Shown here piece by piece: positions 46,086-56,616 of a stretch of 64,000 nt of DNA; positions within the stretch are counted from its first letter, which is position 1; every line of letters starts with the position of its first letter. The notes beneath the pieces are model-generated. The model was not told where the DNA came from and made no database searches. It was given only the letters and a program-made list of their open reading frames with translations. Where the stretch lies: NCBI RefSeq assembly GCF_018294505.1, contig NC_057808.1:224457325-224521324 (forward strand). The letters are read 5' to 3'. Position numbers and translations under genes: made by a program. This stretch comes from Triticum aestivum (lineage: Eukaryota; Streptophyta; Magnoliopsida; Poales; Poaceae).

Positions 46086-47275
46086 TCTTTCTTAGCACGC
46101 ATCCTAGCGGTTCTTTCTTTGCACTCATCAATGGAAATTCTCACGGCTTTGAGAAACTCATTGATATCATGCTTAGGTGGAATAGATCTATGTTTCAAGG
46201 AATCAACATCAAGAGAAATTCTATCAACGTTCCTAGCCAATTCATCAACTTTAAGCAATTTTTCTTCAAGCAAAGCATTGAAATTCTTTTGCGAATTCAT
46301 AAATTCTTTAACACTAGTCTCAAATTCAGAAGGCATCTTATTAAAATTTCCATAAGAATTGTTGTAGGAGTTACCATAATTATTAGAGGAATTACTAGGA
46401 TACGGCCTAGGATTAAAGTTTCCTCTATACGCGTTGTTACCAAAATTATTCCTACCAACAAAATTCACATCCATAGATTCATTATTATTCTCAATCAAAG
46501 TAGACAAAGGCATATCATTAGGATCAGAAGAAACACTCTTATTAGCAAATAATTTCATAAGTTCATCCATCTTTCCATTCAAAACATTAATTTCTTCTAT
46601 CGCATGCACCTTTTTATTAGTAGATCTTTCAGTGTGCCATTGAGAATAATTAACCATAATATTATCTAGGAGTTTAGCAGCTTCTCCTAAAGTGATTTCC
46701 ATAAAAGTGCCTCCCGTGGCCGAATCTAAAAGATTTCTAGAAGCAAAATTCAATCCGGCATAAAGTTTTTGTATAATCATCCACAAATTCAAACCATGTG
46801 TAGGGCAATTACGTATCATTAATTTCGTCCTCTCCCAAGCTTGTGCAACATGTTCATGATCAAGTTGCTTAAAATTCATAATATCGTTTCTAAGAGAGAT
46901 GATCTTAGCGGGAGGAAAATACTTAGAGATAAAAGCATCTTTGCACTTATTCCAAGAATCAATACTATTTTTAGGCAGAGACGAAAACCAAGCTTTAACA
47001 CGATCTCTAAGCGAAAAAGGAAATAGCTTCAATTTAACAATATCATTGTCCACATCTTTCTTCTTTTGCATATCACACAGATCAACGAAGCTATTTAGAT
47101 GGGTAGCGGCATCTTCACTAGGAAGGCCGGCGAATTGATCTTTCATGACAAGATTCAATAAAGCAGTATTGATTTCACAAGATTCAGTGTCGGTAAGAGG
47201 AGCAATCGGAGTGCTAAGAAAATCATTGTTGTTGGTATTGGTAAAGTCACACAATTTAGTATTATCTTGAGCCAT
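46031..47275 (-). CDS. Gag of element C, 414 aa
   Basis: The start is set at ATG 47273-47275 (MAQDNTKLCDFTN); the frame is open further upstream into the PBS region, but that part is leader. The retrotransposon gag domain is clear: DAATHLNSFVDLCDMQKKKDVDND, LKLFPFSLRDRVKAWFSSLP, SWNKCKDAFISKYFPP and LRNDIMNFKQLDHEHVAQAW, in the usual order. A C-terminal Asn/Gly-rich stretch (NNFGNNAYRGNFNPRP) precedes a coiled-coil-like region. No CCHC knuckle is visible. The shift into the protease frame occurs near 46090, at AAGAAAGATTGC; one extra or missing base would join them, so this is either a mutation or a programmed shift, and I favour mutation. The product forms virus-like particles in the cytoplasm. 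Confidence 0.85.
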   Translation of the reverse strand: MAQDNTKLCDFTNTNNNDFLSTPIAPLTDTESCEINTALLNLVMKDQFAGLPSEDAATHLNSFVDLCDMQKKKDVDNDIVKLKLFPFSLRDRVKAWFSSLPKNSIDSWNKCKDAFISKYFPPAKIISLRNDIMNFKQLDHEHVAQAWERTKLMIRNCPTHGLNLWMIIQKLYAGLNFASRNLLDSATGGTFMEITLGEAAKLLDNIMVNYSQWHTERSTNKKVHAIEEINVLNGKMDELMKLFANKSVSSDPNDMPLSTLIENNNESMDVNFVGRNNFGNNAYRGNFNPRPYPSNSSNNYGNSYNNSYGNFNKMPSEFETSVKEFMNSQKNFNALLEEKLLKVDELARNVDRISLDVDSLKHRSIPPKHDINEFLKAVRISIDECKERTARMRAKKDCFVKACFLVSMKIKMKI

Positions 47276-47467
47276 CGTGACAAGCAAGCAATCCAACACA
47301 CGAGCAAACAAGAAGCAAGCAAAAAAGAGGCGAACGGAAAAGGTAGGGCGAATAAAATGGCAAGGGTGAAGTGGGGGAGAGGAAAACGAGAGGCAAATGG
47401 CAAATAATGTAATGCGGGAGATAAGGGTTTGTGATTGGTACTTGGTATCTTGACTTTTGCGTAGACT

Positions 47468-47484
47468 CCCCGGCAACGGCGCCA
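47468..47484 (-). other. Primer-binding site of element C
   Basis: The + strand CCCCGGCAACGGCGCCA is complementary in sense to a TGGCGCCGTTGCCGGGG primer site, fitting tRNA-Asp. It lies 11 bp from the 5' LTR. Confidence 0.85.
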
Positions 47485-47495
47485 GAAATCCTTCT

Positions 47496-49071
47496 TGCTA
47501 CCTCTTGAGCACTGTGTTGGTTTTCCCTTGAAGAGGAAAGGGTGATGCAGTAAAGCAGCGTAAGTATTTCCCTCAGTTTTTGAGAACCAAGGTATCAATC
47601 CAGTAGGAGGCCACACACGAGTCCCTCGCACCTACACAAACAAATAAAATCCTCGCAACCAACGCAATAATGGGGATGTCAATCCCTTCACGGTCACTTA
47701 CGAAAGTGAGATCTGATAGATATGATAAGATAATATTTTTGGTATTTTTATGATAAAGATGCAAAGTAAAATAAAAGGCAATAAAAATAGCTAAGTGTTG
47801 GAAGATTAATATGATGGAGAATAGACCCGGGGGCCATAGGTTTCACTAGTGGCTTCTCTCGAGAGCATAAGTATTACGGTGGGTAAACAAATTACTATTG
47901 AGCAATTGACAGAATTGAGCATAGTTATGAGAATATCTAGGTATGATCATGTATATAGGCATCACGTCCGCGACAAATAGACTGACTCCTGCCTGCATCT
48001 ACTACTATTACTCCACACATTGACCGCTATCCAGCATGCATCTAGAGTATTAAGTTCAAAAGAACAGAGTAACGCTTTAAGTAAGATGACATGATGTAGA
48101 GGGATAAACTCATGCAATATGATATAAACCCCATCTTGTTATCCTCGATGGCAACAATACAATACGTGCCTTGCTGCCCCTACTGTCACTGGGAAAGGAC
48201 ACCGCAAGATTGAATCCAAAGCTAAGCACTTCTCCCATTGCAAGAAAGATCAATCTAGTAGGCCAAACCAAACTTATAATTCGAAGAGACTTGCAAAGAT
48301 AACCAATCATACATAAAAGAATTCAGAGAAGATTCAAATATTGTTCATAGATAAACTTGATCATAAACCCACAATTCATCGGTCTCAACAAACACACCGC
48401 AAAAGAAGATTACATCGAATAGATCTCCACGAGAATCGTGGAGAACTTTGTATTGAGATCCAAAGAGAGAGAGAAGAAGCCATCTAGCTAATAACTATGG
48501 ACCCGAAGGTCTAAGGTAAACTACTCACACATCATCAGAGAGGCTATGGTGTTGATGTAGAAGCCCTCTGTGATCGATGCCCCCTCCGGCGGAGCTCCGG
48601 AAAAGGCCCCAAGATGGGATCTCACGGGTACAGAAGGTTGCGGCGGTGGAATTAGGTTTTTGGCTCCGTATCTGGTAGTTTGGGGGTACGTAGGTATATA
48701 TAGGAGGAAGAAGTACGTCGGTGGAGCAACATGGGCCCCACGAGGGTGGAGGGCGCGCCCAAGGGGAGTAGGCGCGCCCCCTACCTCGTGCCTTCCTGGT
48801 TGCTTTCTTGACGTAGGGTTCAAGTCCTCTGGATCACGTTCGTTCCAAAAATCACGTTCCCGAAGGTTTCATTCCGTTTGGACTCCGTTTGATATTCTTT
48901 TTCTGCGAAACTCTGAAATAGGCAAAAAATAGCAATTCTGGGCTGGGCCTCCGGTTAATAGGTTAGTCCCAAAAATAATATAAAAGTGTATAATAAATCC
49001 CATTAATGTCCAAAACAGAATATAATATAGCATGGAACAATAAAAATTATAGATACGTTGGAGACGTATTA
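47496..49071 (-). repeat. 5' LTR of element C, full length
   Basis: 1576 bp, from TGCTACCTCTTGAGC to GACGTATTA. A TATATATA core at 48693-48704 could be the minus-strand TATA box. Its U3 half resembles the LTR of element A, but its R/U5 half does not. Frames such as 48570-48932 are LTR sequence. Confidence 0.93.
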
Positions 49072-49245
49072 GAGGGACTACTACAACCCTTCCAAAAGAA
49101 CTGTAGTACTAATGGTATCGTACTCCCTCCGTTCACCATCTCACATGCTCAGTTTTTTCATTTGTTAAGAGGCAAACCATGTGGGGCCTACCTTAGAGGC
49201 AAGGCTCTATACACTGGAGATGCTCTGTACTTATGTGTCCCGTCA

Positions 49246-49396
49246 ACTCGCAGAACGAGGAGAAGCTTGCTTAGTACGCTGTCTCCCCCGCCCACGGGCG
49301 CGGTGGCTCACAGAGTCGCGGGACGAGGAGAAGCTTGCTTACTACGCCTACGCCCGCTCCCTCGCCCACGCACGCGGTGGCTCGCAGGACGAGGAG
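49246..49396 (+). repeat. 66-bp minisatellite, about 2.3 copies
   Basis: CTCGCAGAACGAGGAGAAGC, its copy near 49316 and a partial copy near 49381 (GACGAGGAG at about 49254, 49322 and 49387) are separated by CCC/GCCCACG/GCGGTGGCT sequence. Frames through it are repeat-derived. Confidence 0.75.
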
Positions 49397-49571
49397 AAAT
49401 TTTTACTACTCCCTACGTTTACTCCTTGTCCCTACCTTGGTTAGAGAGATTTTCATATTGTTCGAAATATGTCTTTTAGTAGTAGGAGTAGTACAGTGGT
49501 ACATAGGAGTAGTACTACAGCAATTTCCTTGGAGTCCGTGGTGCAACAAGCTACCCTAGGCTATGTTACTA

Positions 49572-49915
49572 CTCCCTCCTTTCCGGTTTATGGCTCAATT
49601 TCAAAATCTCTCCAACCAAGGTAGACGGTGAGTGGTGGAATTAATTTCGTAGTTTGCACAAGTAATTTGTACGCTCGTTTTTCTCAAGAAGTTATGTTTA
49701 CCGATGCATTAATTACAATGAATGCATGCATGACCACTAAATTTCCATGAACTTCTACATGCATTGGTGAGTTTTCTCTTGACATTGTGCACCTGGTGAT
49801 TTAACGCACCTTGAAATCCAAACATGTGATGGTACTACTACTAGTAGAATTGAGACTTATAAAACGGAAAAAAAGAATTTTTTTAGATGAGCCCTATAAA
49901 CCGGAAAGGAGGGAG
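49572..49915. mobile_element. Stowaway-type MITE, 344 bp
   Basis: Inverted termini CTCCCTCCTTTCCGGTTTAT and ATAAACCGGAAAGGAGGGAG are flanked by TA at 49570-49571 and 49916-49917. No coding sequence. This is the Tc1/Mariner-derived MITE type common in Triticeae. Confidence 0.88.
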
Positions 49916-49917
49916 TA

Positions 49918-51260
49918 GTAAGTAGTACTACCTCCATGGTGGGTATGTACTCCGTAAAATCAGATTTTCCCAAAACTAAGTCGCTCAACCTTTATTTGCT
50001 TGTTTCCCTTCCTGCCTCATTGCCTCGAACAGACTATGCCAAACTCCCCTGCCTGCCGCGCGGGAAAAGACCCGCCCTCACCTTTTTTAGTCCGGGTTTG
50101 TATCGATGGATTGCGCGAAGCAGCAAAAACCAAGCCGTGTCTTGTACTCCTCCGTCGATGCTCGCTTTCATGAATTCTGTACTTCCTCTCGCCGACATGT
50201 GGGACATATAGCAATCAGGTCAATGTGTCATACAGCAAATAACAGTGCAGAACAGCAGGGGGGACGCAGCCCAGTCGTAGCGCCCCAGTAGTAGTAATGA
50301 GCAATGAGACGTCAAATCACAATGCCGCACCTTCCCAGATTGACGAAGCAACCATTATTTCACACTTCGCTGAATCCGTTTCGCCATCATCTCCTTCAAG
50401 AAAACCACGTATTGCTTCTGCCATTGTTCTTCCTCAAGAGGGACGCGCATCGCCTTGGTACATCATGACACGTGGGACCGCATGACAGGCCATGCTCCCC
50501 CGCCCACCGCTCGGTAAAATCACCTAATTTTTACTACTTCCTCCGTATCGGTTTACAGGGCATGCACGTCGTTCTAGGTTGAGAATTTAACTGGCTATAT
50601 ATGTGATGAACAGTATATGTTTAGAAACTACATCCGCTTAAGAATCCAATGATATACTTTTTGTGACATAGTAACTCATATTTAGTTAGTCAAATGGATG
50701 ACCTAGAACTACGTGTATGCCCTATAAAACGAGACAGAGGGAGTAGTATCCTTTCAGATCAATATAGTCGGGATTCACCAAGGAGCAAAACCAAGTGGTA
50801 GGCTGCTCCTGTCGTGTTGGCGTAGCAACTCAAGCAGGGTCAGTCCGCACACGAAATAGCGACACACTTAAACATGACCCCTTTGGCTAAAATGTGGCTC
50901 ATCCACCATCTTGTTCCACGTGCGATGCACCAAATTATAGTTCGGAGCAGCGGTTGGACTTGGAGGCACCCCGGTCGTAGCACCGCAGTAGTAGTAAATG
51001 AGCGATGAGGGGTGAAATCACAAAGCCCCGCCTTTCCCGCATTAAGCTGGACGGACGAAGCAACCATCATTTCACTCTAGGGCGCAAGAGCATAAAGAAA
51101 GAGAAACCAATGATACGTGTGGCAGCTACCTAGGGCACCCTAGGATAGGAGCCTCCACTACAAATCTTTTTTTTGAAAGCGCCTCCACTACAAATCCGCT
51201 TCTCCCTCGTCCTCTTGAAGAAAACTGATGATGCGTGTGGCGGTAGGGTTTGTAGAAGTA
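49918..51260. other. Intergenic DNA with an old direct duplication
   Basis: 50270-50375 and 50965-51075 are diverged copies (CAGTAGTAGTAATGAGCAAT versus CAGTAGTAGTAAATGAGCGA, ACGAAGCAACCATTATTTCA versus ACGAAGCAACCATCATTTCA). The second copy also shares CTTGAAGAAAAC with 50393-50404. A MITE sits between them. No gene found. Confidence 0.5.
50537..50743. mobile_element. Stowaway-type MITE, 207 bp
   Basis: Termini CTTCCTCCGTATCGGTTTAC and the inverted GAGACAGAGGGAG with ATGCCCTATAAAAC are flanked by TA at 50535-50536 and 50744-50745. Confidence 0.8.
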
Positions 51261-51568
51261 CTACGGCGTGCGGGGCCATGTCGTAGTAAACGGGAGAGGG
51301 ATTGAGTGCGAGTCAATGCCTTAATATGTGTGGGCCGCTTGGTTTTACGGGAACGAGGCAGCATTTTGGGTTCAGGGACCTGTGGAGATATACATACAAA
51401 AATTATGGACGTAGGTTCGACCGAAAGGCAATGTTGCATGGCCCCTACATTTTGATATACCCGCGGCCGCGTGAAATTTGCTACTCTACTCAAAATAATG
51501 CATAAAAGTTCCTCCAAAAACAACTATAACTAATGGGAAGTGAATGTATGCTTAAAATGAAAATGTAA
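51261..51568. other. Intergenic DNA, nothing recognised
   Basis: No open frame with protein-like composition, no TE terminus and no repeat was recognised here. Confidence 0.4.
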
Positions 51569-51570
51569 TA

Positions 51571-51816
51571 CTCCCTCCGTCTAGGTGTATAAGTCATCTT
51601 AGGTTTTTTTGCTAGTTAATAGCATTCCATGCAATGAATTAACCACTGCATGTCATGTTTGAAAGTCTCAAGCCATTGAAAGCATGCACGACCCACATCT
51701 CTTATTGGTTGATATGTCACAAAACAAGAAACGAGGAGGGAGTTAATGTACCGTGCCTAAGTGTTTTGGGATTATTTGGTTTTCGAAAGATGACTTACAC
51801 ACCTAGACGGACGGAG
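51571..51816. mobile_element. Stowaway-type MITE, 246 bp
   Basis: Termini CTCCCTCCGTCTAGGTGTAT and inverted ACACCTAGACGGACGGAG, with AAGTCATCTT/AAGATGACTT inside, are flanked by TA at 51569-51570 and 51817-51818. Confidence 0.9.
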
Positions 51817-52089
51817 TACAAAGAGAAAAAAATGAATTGTAGTTAAAAGAATGACATTTCTAACAAAAATGTGAATGTGAACTACATATGTGTGCACGTG
51901 ACCAACACATGCATTGTCGATACAAAATCTAATGCAAGAAATAACTTATGAGTAACATGCACGAATTGATGATGTGCTGCTTGCATGCATAGAGTACAAA
52001 AACAATGTGATTTATGACTTGCATGCATGACGTGTTCTTGTGGCATAGTTGCATGTCTAGGAAAAAAGCTAATAGTGGGTTGTACTAGC

Positions 52090-52520
52090 TATTTAGGAAT
52101 AGAAGATGTATACATGGAAGCTGTAGGGAAAGAGATGACATGTATCTCAATTCCTATGAGTAGGGATTGGAAAAGAGATGTCATTTGGTTCACATCATAG
52201 GAACTTTTCTATTGAATCTAGAGATGACATGTATCTCAATTCCTATGAGGAGGGATTAGAAAAGAGATGTCATTTGGTTCACATCATAGGAACTTTTATA
52301 TTGAATATACGCTAATGTTTATTTTCCTTTGAAATTGTGGGAGTATAGGAATCCATTCATATGAACCAAGTGGCTCTAAAGCTATAAAAATGATATCATG
52401 TTTATTTTCCTTTGAAATGTGGAGTATATGAATCTATTCCTATGAACCAATTGGATCTAAAGGTAAAAATCCTATAAAAATCATATCATATAGAGTTCCT
52501 ATGATATTCCTCCACACCAA
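52090..52520. repeat. 89-bp tandem duplication in a MITE-like region
   Basis: AGATGACATGTATCTCAATT at 52133 recurs at 52222, followed in both by CCTATGAG, GAGGGATT/TAGGGATT, AAAGAGATGTCATTTGG and CATAGGAACTTTT. Further on, ATGTTTATTTTCCTTTGAAA occurs twice (near 52313 and 52398). The phrases 'CATAGGAA' and 'TCCTATGA' suggest an inverted relationship to 52496-52510, as in Tourist-like MITEs, but no TSD was confirmed. Confidence 0.6.
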
Positions 52521-53250
52521 AGGATGGTTGAAAGTGATGCAGGTGATGATGGTCTTTCTTTGTACACTCGTCCCCCATCTTTATAGTTACCTCTCGAAGA
52601 TGAATGAAATGATATATACTGGGTATTCTATATGTGCATTTTTGGTACACGAAAACTCGGTAAAAGTTTGCGAGGTTCGAATTTTCAATAAAGCTATATG
52701 CACTGCATTTTGGAACGAAGGGAGGAGCATACGGCAGTTGCTAACACTCACGTGGAAGATTTGTGTGTCAGAGGAGTGGCTGTTCTGTTAAATGACATGG
52801 CAAAACTGACACCGTCGGATGCCGATCTAACGGTTCTTACGGCGTTCGTCAGGAAACGGCTTGTGGAGAACGTTTGTCAGATATGATTTACGGACACATG
52901 CATTGCATTGATACGTGCCCCCTCTCTCTCACGCACACACACACCCTCATGAGTCACGACTCTCCTGAGTCCTCTCGAACCCCCCGTCTATCTACAGGTA
53001 GACGTCACACACATATGTGCTCTTCACACCCTACCCTCAGAACTTCTAAAAAACAAAAGACGCTGCGCACCTTTTATTTTAACTCACACGTCACACACTT
53101 ATACTATTACTCTTGTGGCGAATGTTCTTTGGGCATAGTATATTGTACTCTTAAGAAGAGAAGCGGTGCATGCAAGCACTAGTTCTCTCACACCCACTCG
53201 CGGGTACACGTAGGAGCACATTTTTTGAAGCTGGTACAACAAAATCACTC
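52521..53250. other. Intergenic DNA, nothing recognised
   Basis: Short frames only. The stretch 52924-53000 is CA/CT-rich simple sequence. No TE terminus was found. Confidence 0.35.
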
Positions 53251-53253
53251 CAC

Positions 53254-53265
53254 TATTTATATAAG
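53254..53265 (+). promoter_or_regulatory. TATA-box-like element
   Basis: TATTTATATAAG is followed about 30 bp later by a pyrimidine-rich stretch (TCCTCTCTTTCAATCTCTC), the arrangement of a plant promoter and leader. A possible donor (ACCCTAAG|GTATAT) follows near 53612 and a possible acceptor (GATTGCAG|) near 54400. Confidence 0.4.
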
Positions 53266-53289
53266 CAGGAGCCTTAGCGCTTGCTTTAC

Positions 53290-54770
53290 TAGGGTTCCTC
53301 TCTTTCAATCTCTCATGCTCTCCAGATCTAAGCAAGACATAGGTGGCCACACTCTCTCTCTGCTCACGGATGGTCACAAATCCGGCCGGACCACCTCGAC
53401 CAGGGCAGGGGTGTAGGTGCATCGTTCACGCTGTCGTCGGCGGTGAGGGAGGAGACCAATGGCTGCCCGCACGTCCTGATTGGTGGCCGTGCCGTTCTTT
53501 CCGAGAGAGCGCCGACTCGGGAGGGCCTCCGACCCCTTCTTCCTCCCTGTGGTATTGTGGCCAAGATGCGGCCTCCGGACGCCGTGTTTGCCACATGCCA
53601 ACGACCCTAAGGTATATATTCCTTCGAAACCTGCCTTGCTCTACTGCCCCAGCTCCCCACGTGGTTGCGTGTGGATCTTTTTCTAGTTCCGTCGACTGTT
53701 CCAAAGCCACCTAGACTTTTACTATTATTAGAGGTAAAGCTAGTTCATACAGTCGAATCTAAGAGTTGGTTCAGACAGGGAATAAAGTGGGAAAGCTGTA
53801 GCATGAATCTAGGACTTGGTTCTAAGAGGAAATGGGGGAAAGTAGTAGATACCACCCTTTTATGAAGTGCTTCCATCTTGCTTTATTTCTCATGAATTGT
53901 GATTTTGCAGTTACACTTAAATCTCACACCGCTAACATTGCTTCATCCCAGTGGAACTGCACAAATTTGATTGCACATTTACTGACCATGTGCTACTCTC
54001 ATGACAGTAATACTAATGCTATTGTTCTGCATGTTAATCTAGTGGCAGTGTTGATGTGATGCTACTTACTTAAGGGCACTTTCATACTGTCAATGTAGTG
54101 CCAATTATAACATAATAGATGCTGTTGTTAATCATATGCCACTGCAAATAACTGTCACTGTTTAAATAACCGTATTTCGTATTTGCGCAAACATGGATGT
54201 CTGTCTCCATATCGTTTCTATCTGCGCAATCAAAAGTACACACCTCAGTTTTAGTAGAACTGCACAAAATGAGATGGCTATTCCTAGCTGCCGTCCTCTA
54301 ACCACCCGTCTTCCAGGTATTCCTACATTGGTAGTAACTAGGTAGAGTGACCAACGCAATCTAAAAGAAGCTGATTCATACGTGTTACTTCCTGATTGCA
54401 GTGCAGGGACGAGCGAAAACAACTACATCCTAGTCCGGAATGCACTTTCTACCAGTTCATCCATGGACCGAGGACTAGCTGGCATGGCTGCACGGAGGTT
54501 TTTGGGACAGGTGTGCGGACAAGAGGCATTGTGGTCTGCTTATTTCTGCAAATAGTGGTGCTTAAATTTAGTGGAATGCACAAGAATTTTAGATGGTCAG
54601 TACAGTACATGGTTCAGTTCAACATTCCAGCTAAGAACACAATTATAATTGGTTATTCTAGAATGAGAGAACCTAACCCTGGATGGTGGCAACAAGAAAA
54701 AAACCAGAGTGAACTCCAGGAAATTAAAGCCTGCCTAGGGAGGCCCTTTGCTCAGAGAAGCCTTGCTTGA
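53290..54770 (+). other. Possible transcribed unit of unknown nature
   Basis: Downstream of the TATA-like element there are frames 53343-53714 (123 aa) and 54396-54770 (124 aa, starting after an acceptor-like GATTGCAG). Neither has a recognised domain, and the first is low-complexity. It could be a small gene, a non-coding RNA or a gene relic. Sequence between them is ordinary intron-like DNA. Confidence 0.25.
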
Positions 54771-55479
54771 TTTTTCCTGATCTGTAAACCTTCTCACAAC
54801 TTTGTCTTTTGTTGTGAACTAGTATAGGTTTGTTATGTTCTATGAATCATTGAGATGTATAAAATTGCTTAACTTATGCTTTTCAAGTTTTTTATGAAGC
54901 CGAGTTTAATGTGAGTGTTCCACATGAACGCTGGACTAGCGTGTGAATGTTTGGAATTTACATTGTGGCTGCAGTTAACTGCATGAACCACTGTAACAAG
55001 ATACGTAGTTGCTTATACGTCAGACAGCAAATTATTGATTGTTAGCTGGTCGATAGCCTAGTGTTGAAGCGAGCTGAGCCAATGTGTCGTGTTTTGCACA
55101 ACTGCTTACAAGTGGGGTAGCACCAATAGTGTTTACAAGTAATTAACCAGCCTTACGTACCCTATGTATACGTCGGCGCATAGTTCTCAAACGAGTACTC
55201 TATTTCATCAAACACACACTGCTCGTATGATAAACTGTGACAACTTATGTCTTACCATGCCATATTCATGAAAAAACTAGTGAGGACGCATCTGTTTCGG
55301 CAACAATTACGACGGTTCTCACATGATTCACGAGCACACAAAAGTAGCAGCAGTTCCCATAGACAGATTCAAACAGAATACTAGCCCTAGAGGGCTCGAT
55401 AATAGGCAAGGTTCGGATAATTAGACACAATCCAAACTACTATTAAACACTAGCTGGGGCAACTATTTCATGCCTCGAT
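54771..55479 (-). other. Apparent 3' untranslated and flanking DNA of the broken gene
   Basis: No coding sequence was found. The part from about 55230 to 55479 lies directly downstream (minus strand) of the terminal exon and could be its 3' UTR. Confidence 0.35.
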
Positions 55480-55584
55480 CTAATTTGGGTTGGACACAAG
55501 ACGAACCTTGCCATGAACATCATCGAGGACATCTGACAGCAGCTCAATCCTGTGAACCTTCCTGAAGGTAACCTTGTGGCCTTG
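55480..55584 (-). pseudogene. Terminal exon of an unidentified gene, cut by element D
   Basis: Minus-strand codons are open for 34 residues from the insertion point to TAG at 55480-55482, with a balanced, globular composition (HKVTFRKVHRIELLSDVLDD, then VHGKVRLVSNPN). Codon use is not repeat-like, and no TE family explains it. The exon's upstream part should lie beyond element D, outside the window. I do not recognise the protein. The TSD candidate CTTGC (55581-55585) sits inside the coding frame, so the insertion would have destroyed the gene's C-terminus unless spliced around. Confidence 0.45.
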
Positions 55585-55585
55585 C

Positions 55586-56061
55586 TGTCGGTGTCAAAAC
55601 CGGCCGATCTCGGGTAGGGGGTCCCGAACTGTGCGTCTGAGGATCAAAGGTAACAGGAGACAAAGGGGACATGATGTTTACGCAGGTTCGGGCCCTCTTA
55701 ATGGAGGTAATACCCTACTTCCTGCTTGATTGACTTTGATGAGTATAGGGGTTACAAGAGTCGATCTACCTCGAGATTTTAATGGCTAAACCCTAGTTGT
55801 CTAGCCTATGTAAATTCTGATAGCCTCTACGGACTAAACCCTCCGGTTTATATAGACACCGGAGGGGCCTAGGGTTGTACAGAGTCGGGTTTACAGAGAA
55901 AGGAAACTATACATCCGGACGCCAATCTTGCCATCCACGCAAAGGAGAGTCCCATCCGGACACGGGGGAAGGCCTTCTTCCTTGTATCTTCACGGCCCAT
56001 CAGTCCGGCCCATATCACATAGCCCGGACACCCAAGGACCCCATATTCCAGGACTCCCTCA
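55586..56061 (-). repeat. 3' LTR of element D
   Basis: 476 bp with TG...CA ends (TGTCGGTGTC, GACTCCCTCA). It contains CGGTTTATATAGACACCGG near 55842-55860, in which a TATA-like core lies between inverted CCGGT arms. Confidence 0.8.
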
Positions 56062-56075
56062 GTAGCCCCTAAACC
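56062..56075 (-). other. Polypurine tract of element D
   Basis: The minus strand reads GGTTTAGGGGCTAC immediately before the TGAGGGAG terminus of the 3' LTR. Confidence 0.65.
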
Positions 56076-56616
56076 AGTCTTTCGATGACGATGTGTTCGG
56101 TACGCAGATTTTCATCGGCATTGCAAGGCGAGTTCCTCCTCCGAATACTTCAAAGCAGTCTTCTGAATAAGAGAACTGTATCTGGCTCTGTATAACAGTC
56201 ACAACCTTCAACCACAAGGGCACAATACTTCACCAAAATAAGGTCTGTCTACTGACAACTTTTTCGGTGAAACGTTACATATGGCCTCTTTATTATTTCA
56301 AACCATTTTTTGGCCTCCCACTTCGTGTTTCGAGGCACAGCCTCCATTGACACGTCTTGTCAAAGCAGAGATCGCGTCCCCTTGTTGCGGGATTCTCATC
56401 GTTACGGGTTTGGGTAATCCAACCGTGCCATTCGCACGACCCTTGGGAACAGGCGAGTTTTAAGGCTTGAGGGGGGGCGCTTGATATTCACTGCCTATAT
56501 AAACGGATAAAGATCCCTCCTTTTCACCCCACGCCTTCTTCCTTCTTCAGCCTTCCCATCCTCGAGCTCCAGCGCCCAAGCTTCGATCTTCCACACCGCC
56601 GCCAATCTTTCCAGCC
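56076..56616 (+). promoter_or_regulatory. Upstream region of the antisense gene in element D
   Basis: No coding frame of note. A TATATAAAC string at 56497-56505, about 30 bp before a C/T-rich leader (CTCCTTTTCACCCC, CTTCTTCCTTCTTC) and 110 bp before the ATG at 56617, forms a convincing + strand promoter arrangement. Confidence 0.55.

Larger units (their letters stand above)
41456..49071 (-). mobile_element. LTR retrotransposon C (Gypsy-type, gag-PR only, complete with TSD)
   Basis: It runs from TGCTACCTCTTGAGC to GACGTATTA (normally ...TCA), flanked by identical GAGGG at 41451-41455 and 49072-49076. LTRs are 41456-42386 and 47496-49071. PPT and PBS positions show minus-strand orientation. 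It encodes a gag and a retropepsin-like region but no reverse transcriptase, RNase H or integrase; the space from 45195 down to the PPT is non-coding and shared with element A. Confidence 0.94.

Noticed and set aside
52090..52520. Complete Tourist-type MITE
   Set aside because: The inverted relationship is suggestive, but no TTA/TAA target duplication and no clean termini were found. Only the tandem duplication is certain.
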